DNA of 64,000 nt, taken from positions 3,410,001-3,474,000 of the forward strand of contig OX244046.1 of the NCBI GenBank assembly GCA_945861085.1, read 5' to 3'. A model generated the notes under the pieces. The model ran no database searches, had not been told where the DNA came from, and saw nothing but the letters and a program-made list of their open reading frames with translations. Origin of the DNA: Clostridioides difficile_D (GTDB lineage: Bacteria > Bacillota > Clostridia > Peptostreptococcales > Peptostreptococcaceae). Position numbers and translations under genes: made by a program. Position 1 is the stretch's first letter. The number at the start of each line of letters is the position of its first letter. Below are positions 9,457 through 18,802 of this stretch, in pieces.

Positions 9457-9509
9457 TATTCTATATACTTGTTGTTATTCTATTACTTATTTTTACTATT
9501 ATTTATAAT

Positions 9510-11405
9510 TTAAGCACCAAGTACTTCAACTTCACTATTTTCACTCTTTATAGTAGGCTTTGTTACCCCTATAATTAATGCTGTTATTACTGTACCAACT
9601 AATATACAAGCTATATATGCAACTGGTGCACTACATGCAAATGGTATTACAAATATTCCTCCATGTGGTGCCATTAAAGTTATATCTAGACTCATACATA
9701 TTGCCCCACCTATACAAGAACCAATTATGTTTGCTGGAATCATTCTTAATGGATCTGCAGCTGCAAATGGTATTGCTCCTTCTGTTATGAAAGATGCCCC
9801 CATTATAGCAGTTGGTAGGGATGACTTTCTTTCTTCTTTAGTAAACTTGTTTTTGAATATTAACATAGCTAACGATATCGCTAATGGAGGTACCATTCCA
9901 CCTACCATTAATGCTGCTGATGGTTCAAATATATTACTAGAGAACATCGCCAATCCAAATGCTGAAGCTGTTTTATTAATAGGTCCTCCCATATCTGATG
10001 CCATCATTCCTGCTAATATTGCACCTAATAATACTTTATTAGTTCCAGACATACTTTGTAACCAAGACTGTAAAGCTTCATTTAACCATGATGCTGGTGT
10101 GTTAACTACAAAGAACATTATAGCCCCACTCGTAAATGCAATCAACAGTGGACATATCAATACAGCATTTACTCCCTTTAATACACCTGGTAAGTTTTCT
10201 GTTATTTTCATTACTCCTAAAGCTATATATCCTGTTGCAAATCCTGCTACCATACCACCTATAAACCCTGACCCTCCAATAACTGCCATAAATCCAGCTA
10301 TCATAGCAGGAGCAAAACCTTGTCTTCCTGCTATTGATTTAGCTATAAAACCAGCAAGTATCGGTATGAATAACTTAAATGCTGAATCGCCTCCAAGTTG
10401 TCCAAAGAATCCAGCTATCGGGTTGTATGTTTCATGAGTTGGGTCTGATGCAAATATACCAAACATAAATGCTATAGCTATACCAATCCCACCTATTACT
10501 ACAAATGGAATCATTTCAGATACACCACTCATTAAGTGTTTATAAACACCTTTTTTCTCTGACCCTTGAAGTATTTCTTTTGAATCTTCTAAAGTTTTTC
10601 CACCTGGTTTAATTTCTTTAGCCATTCCATTTTCAGCGTTTATAATTAAATTTTTAGCTAATGAAACATTCTTAGCATCTACTACTTTCTTTTGTAATAC
10701 TTTTTTTCCTATAAATCTACTCATTTGAACTTCTTTATCACAAGCTATTATTACATATTCAGCTCTTTTTATATCTTCTTTAGTCAATTTATTTTCTACA
10801 CCTATAGCTCCATGAGTTTCTATTTTAACTTCATATCCAAGTTCTTGCCCTGCTTCCTCTAATGCTTTTTTTGCCATAAAAGTATGAGCTATCCCTGTTG
10901 GGCATCCTGTTATTCCAACTATAAGACCTTTATTTTGATTATCACTTGAATCTCCTGATTCTACGGCTTTATTATTAAATATATTTAATATTTCATATGG
11001 AGTTTCTGCACTTAGTAGGTGCTTAAGAAGATTTTCGTCCATTAGATATGTAGCTAGTTTAGATATAATCTTAAGATGCTCATCTAAACCTGATTCTGGA
11101 ACTGCTATCATAAAAAATGACCTAAGTTTTTGACCATCATTATCCGTAATTTCCTTATCAGTTCTTAAATACATCATTACAGGTTGCTTTACTGAACTTG
11201 ACTTGGCATGAGGGATAGCAATTAAATTCCCCATGTTAGTTGATGATTCTTTTTCACGTTTATTAATATCAACTATAAACTTTTCTTTATCATTTATATA
11301 ATTTCCTTGATACAGATGATTTGCCATATAATCAATCACATCTTTTTTAGTTTGTAATTGTTTATCTAGTATAATACAATCACTTCGTAATATTTGACCT
11401 ATCAT
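9510..11405 (-). CDS. PTS fructose-type EIIABC transporter
   Basis: The chosen start is ATG at 11405 after AGGAGGGGAG, giving 631 residues; an upstream in-frame start at 11465 overlaps the aldolase gene and is unlikely. Order is EIIA (1-150, active His66 in IAIPHAKSS), EIIB (160-260, phosphocysteine Cys168 in GCPTGIAHTFMA), then EIIC with multiple membrane spans (about 300-625, with GxxAGFMAVIGGSG-like loops). It imports and phosphorylates a fructose-like sugar. It follows the aldolase gene by 35 nt, so the pair should take up a ketose and split its bisphosphate. The final sugar could be fructose, tagatose or another ketose. Confidence 0.9.
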   Translation of the reverse strand: MIGQILRSDCIILDKQLQTKKDVIDYMANHLYQGNYINDKEKFIVDINKREKESSTNMGNLIAIPHAKSSSVKQPVMMYLRTDKEITDNDGQKLRSFFMIAVPESGLDEHLKIISKLATYLMDENLLKHLLSAETPYEILNIFNNKAVESGDSSDNQNKGLIVGITGCPTGIAHTFMAKKALEEAGQELGYEVKIETHGAIGVENKLTKEDIKRAEYVIIACDKEVQMSRFIGKKVLQKKVVDAKNVSLAKNLIINAENGMAKEIKPGGKTLEDSKEILQGSEKKGVYKHLMSGVSEMIPFVVIGGIGIAIAFMFGIFASDPTHETYNPIAGFFGQLGGDSAFKLFIPILAGFIAKSIAGRQGFAPAMIAGFMAVIGGSGFIGGMVAGFATGYIALGVMKITENLPGVLKGVNAVLICPLLIAFTSGAIMFFVVNTPASWLNEALQSWLQSMSGTNKVLLGAILAGMMASDMGGPINKTASAFGLAMFSSNIFEPSAALMVGGMVPPLAISLAMLIFKNKFTKEERKSSLPTAIMGASFITEGAIPFAAADPLRMIPANIIGSCIGGAICMSLDITLMAPHGGIFVIPFACSAPVAYIACILVGTVITALIIGVTKPTIKSENSEVEVLGA

Positions 11406-11440
11406 AAATTCTCCCCTCCTTTTTATTTGTTTCCTCATAA

Positions 11441-12319
11441 CTAATTCTTGTTTTTGTAAAAGCATTTTAATTTATCTATATCATTGAATAAATTCATTTT
11501 AAACTCTATAACTTCTCTTGCAGCATCTATACATGGTGGATATATAGTATCTGGCTCATATAAACTTGGATTTTGTTCCAATAGTTCTCTACACTTCTTA
11601 TAATATGCTGACTTAACATCACTTGAAATATTTATTTTACAAACTCCTAGTTTAACTGCTTGTGCTATTTCTTCATCTGGATTTGATGACCCCCCATGAA
11701 GAACTAAAGGTATATCTACTACTTCTCTTATTTCTTTTAATAAATCTAATTTAAGTTCTGGTTTAAACCCTTTTGGATATATACCATGTGCTGTACCAAT
11801 TGCAATAGCTAGTGTATCTACTCCTGTTTTTTCAACAAAATCCCTAGCTAATTTTGAATCTGTATATATTATTTCATCAGAACCACCTTCTCCTGATGTC
11901 CCTGTTGTTCCTATTGTTCCAAGTTCTCCCTCTACAGATATATTTAAGCCTTTTGCTATCTCTACTACTTCCCTAGATATAGCTACATTTTCTTCATATG
12001 GTAAATGTGACCCATCAATCATTACTGATGTAAATCCACATCTTATTGCTCTTAATATTTGTTCTTTATTTTCCCCATGATCTAAGTGTATTACCATAGG
12101 TACCTTGCTCTTATTTGCTTCTTCTATACAACTAGCTACAAAGCTATCTCCTAGGAAACTTAGCTCATTTGGGTGTATTGCAAGTATTACTGGTGCATTT
12201 TTTTCGTTAGCACTCTGTACTACTGCTTTAAGTATTTGCCCACTTCCTATATTAAATGCTGGTACAGCAAATTGATTTTCTTGTGCTACTTTTAACATTT
12301 CCTTCATATTTATTAACAT
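11441..12319 (-). CDS. Class II ketose-bisphosphate aldolase
   Basis: This 292-residue zinc-dependent aldolase has catalytic Asp80 and zinc ligands His81 (IHLDHGEN), His178 (GTAHGIY) and His208 (VLHGGSSN). It cleaves fructose- or tagatose-1,6-bisphosphate type substrates to DHAP and an aldehyde. As first gene of an operon with a fructose-type PTS it probably handles the product of that transporter, not central glycolysis. GatY/KbaY-type versus FbaA-type specificity cannot be separated here. Confidence 0.9.
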   Translation of the reverse strand: MLINMKEMLKVAQENQFAVPAFNIGSGQILKAVVQSANEKNAPVILAIHPNELSFLGDSFVASCIEEANKSKVPMVIHLDHGENKEQILRAIRCGFTSVMIDGSHLPYEENVAISREVVEIAKGLNISVEGELGTIGTTGTSGEGGSDEIIYTDSKLARDFVEKTGVDTLAIAIGTAHGIYPKGFKPELKLDLLKEIREVVDIPLVLHGGSSNPDEEIAQAVKLGVCKINISSDVKSAYYKKCRELLEQNPSLYEPDTIYPPCIDAAREVIEFKMNLFNDIDKLKCFYKNKN

Positions 12320-12440
12320 ATTGTACCTCCCGATATTTTAAATTTTAGGTTGAGTTTGCTTCTTATTAATTTTTTTGTTGTTTATATTTAAATAATATCA
12401 GGTTAATAAAGGTCAGAAAATAACAATCGTTTTCCTTATT

Positions 12441-12483
12441 GAAAAGGAACTTTTATTATACACTTTGAGTTCCTTTTCACTAA
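12441..12483 (-). promoter_or_regulatory. Promoter with symmetric operator for the aldolase-PTS operon
   Basis: On the minus strand TTAGTG (12483-12478) and TATAAT (12460-12455) are 17 nt apart. The arms GAAAAGGAACT (12441-12451) and AGTTCCTTTTC (12468-12478) form a perfect 11-bp inverted repeat bracketing the -10 box. This looks like a regulator-controlled promoter 136 nt before the aldolase start. Confidence 0.5.
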
Positions 12484-12660
12484 ATAATTTTTAGAAGTCT
12501 GTATCATCGTTAATTATACCTCTCATGTACATCTTCTCTTTTTAAGCATTTTAATTTAATATACTTTAGCTTTCCTAGATTTTTATAGTAAGCAATTAAG
12601 GTACTTTAACTATAAATTTAAAGATACTCATGCCATAGTTAGTGCTATATTTGAATCAAA

Positions 12661-12700
12661 AAAATTAAAAAGATATTAGCTATTTAGCCAATATCTTTTT
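12661..12700 (-). terminator. Terminator after the ABC permease gene
   Basis: AAAAAGATATTAGCTA and its complement around a short loop form a strong hairpin with an A/T tail on both sides. It follows the permease by about 170 nt and can work in both directions. Next to it lies a tRNA-3'-end-like relic (12705-12745). Confidence 0.7.
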
Positions 12701-12704
12701 GTAG

Positions 12705-12745
12705 ATTTCAATGGTAGAGATGATTTATAGGAATCATACTCACTA
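12705..12745 (-). repeat. Degenerate tRNA/tmRNA 3'-end-like relic
   Basis: Minus-strand GATTCCTATAAATCATCTCTACCATTG resembles the T-arm and acceptor end of a tRNA (compare the tmRNA end TTCGACTCCCC-TCGTCTCCACCA) but pairing is lost. A matching copy beside a similar terminator is at 18697-18740. It may mark an old insertion scar. Confidence 0.35.
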
Positions 12746-12871
12746 TTATCTAATTTTGTACTTCCATAAACTTGACATAAAACACCAAAAATAACACCCA
12801 TCGAGTTTATATCTAAGGAATAAAATGACTTGGTTTTCTAAACACCAATTTATAAATTAGCCTTTGTTATT

Positions 12872-14566
12872 TTATGTAAATCTTTTTCTATCTAATTTAA
12901 AAATTATTCCTAATGCTACATAGCATATACCAATTACTAATACACCATAAGCCATAGATACTCCTATCTTAAATTCTTGCATATTAGTTACAATAGAAAT
13001 TGAAATAGGTCTATTATAAACACCATAAAGTAAGGCTGACATTGTATATTCTCCAATTGTACGAATGAATACTAATATAGCTCCTGAAATTATTCCTGGC
13101 ATCATATTTGGTACTATTACATTATAAAAGGTTTTTACCCTTCCAGCACCTAAGCTCCTTGATGATTCTTCTAGTCCTAAATTTATTGACTTCATAGCAA
13201 CCTCATTGGAGGAAAATAATAATGGCAAGGCATAAATTGTATATGCTATAGGTAAAATATAAAAACCACCTATTAAGGATTCATTAAAAGCAAATATACT
13301 TTTTTGATTAAATGTATTAATTAGGTTAACCGCAATGGCACTTGCAGGCATACTCCAAGGCAACATTATAATAAATTTTGCTAGTCGATTATATGTAGTA
13401 TCCTTTTTAATTACTAAATACGATACTGGTACAGTGATTATCAATCCTGCTGCCACTGCCATTAAAGACATTTTCAAACTGTTTAATATAGGCTGTAATA
13501 CACGTGATTTTTGGAAAATCATCTGATAGTTTTCCAGTGTAAAGTCTCTAGGAAATATAGTTGTCATAATTGAATGTGTGCTTACAAAGGACAAGTATAC
13601 AATAGTAATTATAGGAAGCATAATCATAATAATTTGTATTTCAATAATAATCTTACATACAAATGTAAATAAGTCTTTTTTTCTATTATTAACTTTATAA
13701 CTTTGAGATTTTAAGGATGGTACTACTCCATATTTTTTGCCATAATACTGTAATAAAATCATAAATAAAATACCCATTAGTAATAAAGTAATTACTTGAA
13801 CTGAGGCTATATCCATGTGGTTATTAGCCTTAGACCTAACAATCTGAGTACTTAAAACTTTAAAACCACCACCTATAAGATTTGGAGCTGAGAAAGAACT
13901 AATCCCTGATGCAAAAGTTATAATAGTAGAAGTTATAACCGCAGGTGTAATAACAGGCCATATTACATCAAAAAATACTCTGAGCTTTGATGCTCCCATT
14001 CCTTTTGCAGCTTCAACTGTTGAGTAATCCACATATTTTAAGGCAACATATACATTTAAATAAAAATACACATACTGAGTATAGGCAACCACAAATAAAA
14101 TACCCTTTAATCCACTAAAATCATAAGGTTTTTTGATAAAGGGTAGTAAAATTTCTATAGATTTTGTAACTATCCCACTTTCTCCATAAATCTGAATACA
14201 TGCAATTACCATAATTACTCCAGGAATCATCATTGGACTTAGTAAAAGAATATGTATGATTTTTTTGTGTTTATCACAAACAAATGTCATATATAAGGCA
14301 AGTGATATTCCCATAATTCCACATACGAGTACAGAACACAATCCCAAAATTATAGTATTACTTACTACCCTTAAATTATTAGTATTTGAAAAATATTCTT
14401 TGAAAACTTCAAAAGAATATCCACCTTTACCTTGGAATGCTTGTACAAAGGTGTTGCCTATTGGTACGATAATATATCCAATCAAAATCAAAAATAATAT
14501 ACTATATAAAATAATAGAAATAACACTTTTAGGTGTGAATTTACTATGGTTTATTTTTTTAATCAT
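12872..14566 (-). CDS. ABC importer permease, fused two-domain (iron / aminoethylphosphonate type)
   Basis: Start ATG at 14566 lies 1 nt after the ATPase stop, with AAGGTG inside the preceding gene; 564 residues. The protein is two binding-protein-dependent permease domains in tandem, each with about six membrane spans and its own EAA-like loop (EAAKGMGASKLRVFFDVIWP in the first half; ESSRSLGAGRVKTFYNVIVP in the second). This fused form is typical of FbpB-like ferric iron and 2-aminoethylphosphonate systems. It works with the ATPase at 14568 and the lipoprotein at 16715. Substrate is not certain. Confidence 0.88.
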   Translation of the reverse strand: MIKKINHSKFTPKSVISIILYSILFLILIGYIIVPIGNTFVQAFQGKGGYSFEVFKEYFSNTNNLRVVSNTIILGLCSVLVCGIMGISLALYMTFVCDKHKKIIHILLLSPMMIPGVIMVIACIQIYGESGIVTKSIEILLPFIKKPYDFSGLKGILFVVAYTQYVYFYLNVYVALKYVDYSTVEAAKGMGASKLRVFFDVIWPVITPAVITSTIITFASGISSFSAPNLIGGGFKVLSTQIVRSKANNHMDIASVQVITLLLMGILFMILLQYYGKKYGVVPSLKSQSYKVNNRKKDLFTFVCKIIIEIQIIMIMLPIITIVYLSFVSTHSIMTTIFPRDFTLENYQMIFQKSRVLQPILNSLKMSLMAVAAGLIITVPVSYLVIKKDTTYNRLAKFIIMLPWSMPASAIAVNLINTFNQKSIFAFNESLIGGFYILPIAYTIYALPLLFSSNEVAMKSINLGLEESSRSLGAGRVKTFYNVIVPNMMPGIISGAILVFIRTIGEYTMSALLYGVYNRPISISIVTNMQEFKIGVSMAYGVLVIGICYVALGIIFKLDRKRFT

Positions 14567-14567
14567 A

Positions 14568-15560
14568 TTATTCACCTTGTAGCACACCTAAATATGCCCT
14601 ATCCCCTACGTTTAATTTATTGCTATTATTCAGTCTATTAAGTTCAGTTACTTGATACTTTTTTCCATTATTTGATACTGTATATTCTAAAATTGCTCCT
14701 AAGAAATTCTTAGATTCTACTTTTACTTTTACAAAACCTCTTTGGTTGGTATTTTGCAATAATACCATTTCTTCAGGTCTTTTATAAATATAAGGCTTTG
14801 TCTCTTTTTCAATATTAAAATTAACATAATCTTCTTTTTCAATACAGTTTGAAGTACCTACAAAGTTTGCTACAAAATCATTCAATGGTTTTTTGTAAAC
14901 TTCCATTGGCACACCAATTTGAAGAACTTTACCCTTATCCATTACAGCTATTCTATCAGAAATAGCTAAGGCTTCTTGTTGATCATGAGTAATAAATAAA
15001 GTAGTAATACCTATCTTTTGCTGTATATCTCTTATTTCTTCTCTCATCTTGATTCTTAAAGCTATATCTAGATTAGACATTGGCTCATCTAATAAAAGCA
15101 TAGTAGGCTCAGTCGCTAACGCTCTTGCTACTGCCACCCTTTGTTGCTGTCCACCAGATAATTCATCAATCTTTTTCTTCCTAAAATCTTTCATTCCTGC
15201 CAGCTCTAAATAATTATCACATTTTTCCTTTATAATTTTTTTAGACAGCTTTTTTATTTTCAATCCATAAGATACATTTTCTTCAACAGTCATATTTGGA
15301 AACAGTGCATAGTTTTGAAAAACAGTTCCCATATTTCTATTTTCTGGCTCTAGGTTGGTAATATTTTTATCACCAACATAAATACTTCCAGAAGAAGGTT
15401 TTATAAATCCACCAATTATTCTTAAAATAGTCGTTTTTCCACATCCAGAAGGACCTAATAAAGTAAAAAACTCTCCTTCTTTAATGGATATATTAACATC
15501 ATGTAATACTTTTTCTTTTCCATAATAATGATTAATTTCTTTTAATTCTATATTCTTCAT
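14568..15560 (-). CDS. ABC importer ATP-binding protein (PotA/FbpC-like)
   Basis: This 330-residue protein has Walker A GPSGCGKTT (about 37-45), the Q-loop, the signature LSGGQQQRVA (about 136-145), Walker B LLLDEP, the switch His in FITHDQQEA, and a C-terminal TOBE-like domain. It energises the fused permease just downstream, with which it is translationally linked. The closest family type is spermidine/iron/aminoethylphosphonate ATPases. The phosphatase gene lies 18 nt upstream. Confidence 0.92.
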   Translation of the reverse strand: MKNIELKEINHYYGKEKVLHDVNISIKEGEFFTLLGPSGCGKTTILRIIGGFIKPSSGSIYVGDKNITNLEPENRNMGTVFQNYALFPNMTVEENVSYGLKIKKLSKKIIKEKCDNYLELAGMKDFRKKKIDELSGGQQQRVAVARALATEPTMLLLDEPMSNLDIALRIKMREEIRDIQQKIGITTLFITHDQQEALAISDRIAVMDKGKVLQIGVPMEVYKKPLNDFVANFVGTSNCIEKEDYVNFNIEKETKPYIYKRPEEMVLLQNTNQRGFVKVKVESKNFLGAILEYTVSNNGKKYQVTELNRLNNSNKLNVGDRAYLGVLQGE

Positions 15561-15578
15561 ATCGTCTCCACAAATTAT

Positions 15579-16436
15579 CTAATATTTATAAATCTCCAAA
15601 TATACACATGATGAATCATCATAGATTTTAAATCTAGGAAACTCTATTGCCATTTCATCATCCTTTTCTAGTTCCCTAACTTTTCTATATATATAATCTA
15701 TACCTTTAATCTCTGCTATTTTCATCATTTCATCTTTATCAAAAATCTTATATCTATCATATCCACATGAAAAACCATCACTAGCCATCATAATTTTCAT
15801 TTTATATTCTATATCAATAAATCCACTTACACAATTATCAACAGCCTCTTTAGAAAATTCCAAAGCCCAATATCCACCTACAGTATTTTTCTTAAGTCTA
15901 TTTTCTATTATAATCGGCATTACCTCGGCTTTTCTCTCCTTTAAAGTAAGATTTGTAGAATCTTTGACCTCTTGCATAAAATCAAATACTTTTTTATCAA
16001 GCCCACATAGAGTCTCATCTTTTAAAATTTTCACAGATTCATTATAGCTAACTAATAAAGTACAATCTCCTAAAAGTAAATACTCTATCTTATCTTTATA
16101 AAACTTTAATATAGAGCATGAGCAAGAAGGAATATCTATTGTTTCTACTTCTTTATCACCTATTAATTTGTAATACTCTTTTGTTATTTCCTCAATGCCT
16201 TCTTTAATAATTACTTTTAAGCTCTCTTCTCTTCCTACATTATCATGAAGATAACTATTCCACCAATTTACATACCATTTGGCATCACTTTCTGTAGAGA
16301 CTAAGTTCTTATTATTTAAACCTGTAGCTCCATCAAGTACCCATGCCCCATAGGGTGATAAACCTATGATATCTTCGTTAAAATCTCCACTACCTTTATT
16401 ACATAATAATTTGTAATCACTAATTTTTAGTCCCAT
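15579..16436 (-). CDS. PP2C-like Ser/Thr phosphatase in an ABC importer operon
   Basis: The likely start is ATG at 16436 (MGLKISDYK) behind AAGGAGAT, giving 285 residues; the longer frame to 16535 adds a poor N-terminus. PP2C metal-binding motifs are visible: VLDGATGL near residue 37, ASDGFSCG near 220 and DDSSCVYL near 275. It is soluble, with no membrane segment. It lies between the solute-binding lipoprotein gene and the ATPase, in the same direction, with 18 nt to the latter. A phosphatase within such an operon suggests either signalling control or an enzymatic role on a phosphorylated ligand; both are inference. Confidence 0.75.
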   Translation of the reverse strand: MGLKISDYKLLCNKGSGDFNEDIIGLSPYGAWVLDGATGLNNKNLVSTESDAKWYVNWWNSYLHDNVGREESLKVIIKEGIEEITKEYYKLIGDKEVETIDIPSCSCSILKFYKDKIEYLLLGDCTLLVSYNESVKILKDETLCGLDKKVFDFMQEVKDSTNLTLKERKAEVMPIIIENRLKKNTVGGYWALEFSKEAVDNCVSGFIDIEYKMKIMMASDGFSCGYDRYKIFDKDEMMKIAEIKGIDYIYRKVRELEKDDEMAIEFPRFKIYDDSSCVYLEIYKY

Positions 16437-16654
16437 TTTTATCTCCTTGCTCACATAAATTGTACTTTTACTATAATTAAAAGTTTTGCATAATAAAAAA
16501 TTCTCTTCATTTGAACGACTACGTCTACGAATCACTTCATATCGCCAACTACTTCTTCAGTTGCTCAAAAGCTATTTTATTTAATATTAGTGTATTAGTA
16601 TCATTTGGTTGTATGAGTTATACAAAATTATGAGATACTATAGTTCCCTCATAC

Positions 16655-16690
16655 GTAAAATAGCGAGGAAAATCCTCACTATTTTTGTAT
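16655..16690 (-). terminator. Hairpin between the lipoprotein gene and the PP2C gene
   Basis: AAAATAGCGAGGA and TCCTCACTATTTT (with one mismatch) pair around AAA, with a T-run on the minus strand. It is placed to reduce read-through, so the binding lipoprotein is made in excess over the rest of the operon. Confidence 0.7.
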
Positions 16691-16714
16691 ATAATATTAA
16701 ATTATTTAATTAGG

Positions 16715-17758
16715 CTATTTTATAGTTTTATTGTTATCTATTATATCTGTTTCCCACTTTTCAATCCAGTTAGATTGATTTTTTCCAATTACAGACCAAT
16801 CTACATCCATAGCTTTATATTCTTTTGACATCCACTTTGGTGAATCTTTAAGTGCAGAATCTAATGTTGGAATACGGTTAAAATCATTTGCAACCATAGC
16901 TTGAACTTTAGCACTTCCAACAAAATCTACGAATTTAGCTGCTGCATTTGGATGTGGTGCATTTTTTAGAGCTGCTACACAGTCTGTGATTACTACAGAA
17001 CCACTCTCTGCATCTACAACTTCTAATGGCATATTATTTTTTTCTTTATTATCTATTATATCACTTAATACTGCAATAGATATTGCTGCTTCACCTTTAC
17101 TTATTGCTGAATACATAACACTTCCGCTATTGTAGTAGCTCTTTATATTTTTATTTAAATCCTCAAGGTACTTCCAAGCTTCATCTTCACTCTTAGTAGT
17201 TGAGTAGTAATTGATTAAATTACTAACAGTAGAACGCATAGATGATGATAATGAGTCTCTAGTAACTATTAAGTCTTTATATTCTTCTTTTGTTAAATCG
17301 CTCCAATCTTTTGGTGCTTTATCAGCTGATAATAGTTTTGTGTTATAAAACATCATTACTGGTGTTTTTATAGTTCCATACCAATATCCGTCTGAATCTT
17401 TGTAAGACTTGTCTAATTCATTGTTCCAGCTTGGTTCAGTCTTTTCATATAATCCTTCTTCTTTTAATTGCATGTATGTAGATGTATCTCCACCAAACAT
17501 TATATCTGCTTGTGGATTATCTTTTTCACTTCTAACACGATCTGCTAGTTCACCTTTTAAGTTTATGAATTCAACATTAACGCCTGTTTCCTTTGTAAAT
17601 TCTTCAGAAATTGCTCCTAGCATATCCTCTCCATGTGTAGTATATACTACTAATGTATCCTCTAATTCATCATTTTTTGATGTGCTATCATTGCTACAAG
17701 CTACAAGTGATAATGACATTACTACAGATAATAAAATAGCTGCTATTTTTCTTTTCAT
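16715..17758 (-). CDS. Solute-binding lipoprotein of an iron / aminoethylphosphonate-type ABC importer
   Basis: This 347-residue protein has a lipoprotein signal peptide with lipobox LVAC (Cys21), then a type-2 periplasmic-binding fold starting LVVYTTHGEDML. The first domain carries the DIMFGGD motif typical of FbpA/AEP-binding proteins. It would be anchored outside the membrane and deliver ligand to the permease at 12872. Tyr-rich iron ligands could not be confirmed by eye, so iron versus phosphonate stays open. The start follows GGGGGAGG. Confidence 0.88.
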   Translation of the reverse strand: MKRKIAAILLSVVMSLSLVACSNDSTSKNDELEDTLVVYTTHGEDMLGAISEEFTKETGVNVEFINLKGELADRVRSEKDNPQADIMFGGDTSTYMQLKEEGLYEKTEPSWNNELDKSYKDSDGYWYGTIKTPVMMFYNTKLLSADKAPKDWSDLTKEEYKDLIVTRDSLSSSMRSTVSNLINYYSTTKSEDEAWKYLEDLNKNIKSYYNSGSVMYSAISKGEAAISIAVLSDIIDNKEKNNMPLEVVDAESGSVVITDCVAALKNAPHPNAAAKFVDFVGSAKVQAMVANDFNRIPTLDSALKDSPKWMSKEYKAMDVDWSVIGKNQSNWIEKWETDIIDNNKTIK

Positions 17759-17788
17759 ATTGATTCCTCCCCCATATTCTCCATGTTC

Positions 17789-17817
17789 ATTTTAAATGTT
17801 ATTATTCTTGTAGTCAA
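17789..17817 (-). promoter_or_regulatory. Sigma-A-type promoter of the ABC importer operon
   Basis: Minus-strand TTGACT (17817-17812) and TAAAAT (17794-17789) are separated by exactly 17 nt, about 30 nt upstream of the lipoprotein start. A good match to the vegetative consensus. Confidence 0.65.
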
Positions 17818-17994
17818 TGATTCAACAATAATCTATATAATTGTATTTTTCTATAATCACTGATTTTATTATTGTTTTTTTCTATGGTTATACTTATTTT
17901 TATATATATAATTTTTATATTCACATTAATCCATTTTAAATCTTGGTATTTTATTTCTTTAAAACATATTTTAAATATTAGTATTATTATCATT

Positions 17995-18520
17995 ATTTAA
18001 ATGTATTTTGGATAGCGTATCAGACAATACAATGTTATCTATAAATTAACTAAATGAATTCCAATTGTACCCATCTTTTAACAGATAACTAGATAAAAAT
18101 AAATCCTGCTTTATACTTACATTCTTTGATGTATAAGATTTTGACAAACCAGCTTTACCATTGCTAATAATCCCTTTGTATATTAATTCATCTTGTTAAT
18201 TTAATATGTTATCTTTATTTCTCTATAATTCTAAACCTTTACATACATTATAAGCTACATTTTTAATCTATATAATATCGCTTATCTCATTACTTTTATT
18301 TTCTCTAAATAAATGTATAGCTCCTTCTATATAATCTAAATGTATATGTATAGATACAATAAGATATAAAGATTTTTTATTATTATTAATTTCTACTAAT
18401 TTAGATTTAGTATGCTTATAATAAGTATCTTTCATTCCACAATCTATAGATATATTAGTTACTTCTTCACCATTAATAGTTACTAAAAAACTATCCCCAC
18501 AATCATCTTAAAACATTGTA
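17995..18520 (-). pseudogene. Metallo-beta-lactamase-fold (ComEC-like) protein remnant
   Basis: On the minus strand a decayed frame reads GDSFLVTINGEEV, then SIDCGMKDTYYK, then IHIHLDYIEGAI (a degenerate THxHxDH motif). After stops and frame changes come GKAGLSKSYTS and SYLLKDGYNWNS. This order matches ComEC-type MBL hydrolases. Several in-frame stops show it is dead. The stretches around it (17818-17994 and 18521-18660) show nothing else. Confidence 0.6.
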
Positions 18521-18660
18521 ATTTTAGCCTAGTTCATATATTAATTCTCTCTAAAAGCTAAATAAATTTGTATAATATTCTATATATTAAATCATACTAT
18601 ATAAATCATATGTATCCCAATTTTTAACTTTACATCTTTAAATTTATATTCATTTTTAAT

Positions 18661-18696
18661 AAAAAAAGATATTGATTATTTAATCAATATCTTTTA
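18661..18696 (-). terminator. Terminator of the bgl operon
   Basis: AAAAGATATTGATTA pairs with TAATCAATATCTTTT around TT, just after the bglA-type gene. It nearly copies the terminator at 12661, and the following 45 nt are also related. Confidence 0.75.
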
Positions 18697-18740
18697 GTGG
18701 ATTTAAATAGCAGAGACTATCCTCAAGAATAATACCCACG
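18697..18740 (-). repeat. Second degenerate tRNA-3'-end-like relic
   Basis: Minus-strand GGGTATTATTCTTGAGGATA followed by GTCTCTGCTATT aligns loosely with the T-arm and acceptor of tRNA/tmRNA and with the copy at 12705. It sits directly beside the operon terminator. Confidence 0.35.
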
Positions 18741-18802
18741 ATTTTAATTTAATTTTTAATGGTTTATTTAACATAATCTTATAAATATTAAAATTTATCT
18801 AC

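Noticed and set aside
9727..10437. 236-codon plus-strand ORF opposite the PTS gene
   Set aside because: It is the antisense shadow of the EIIC coding sequence, low in charge and without a ribosome site.
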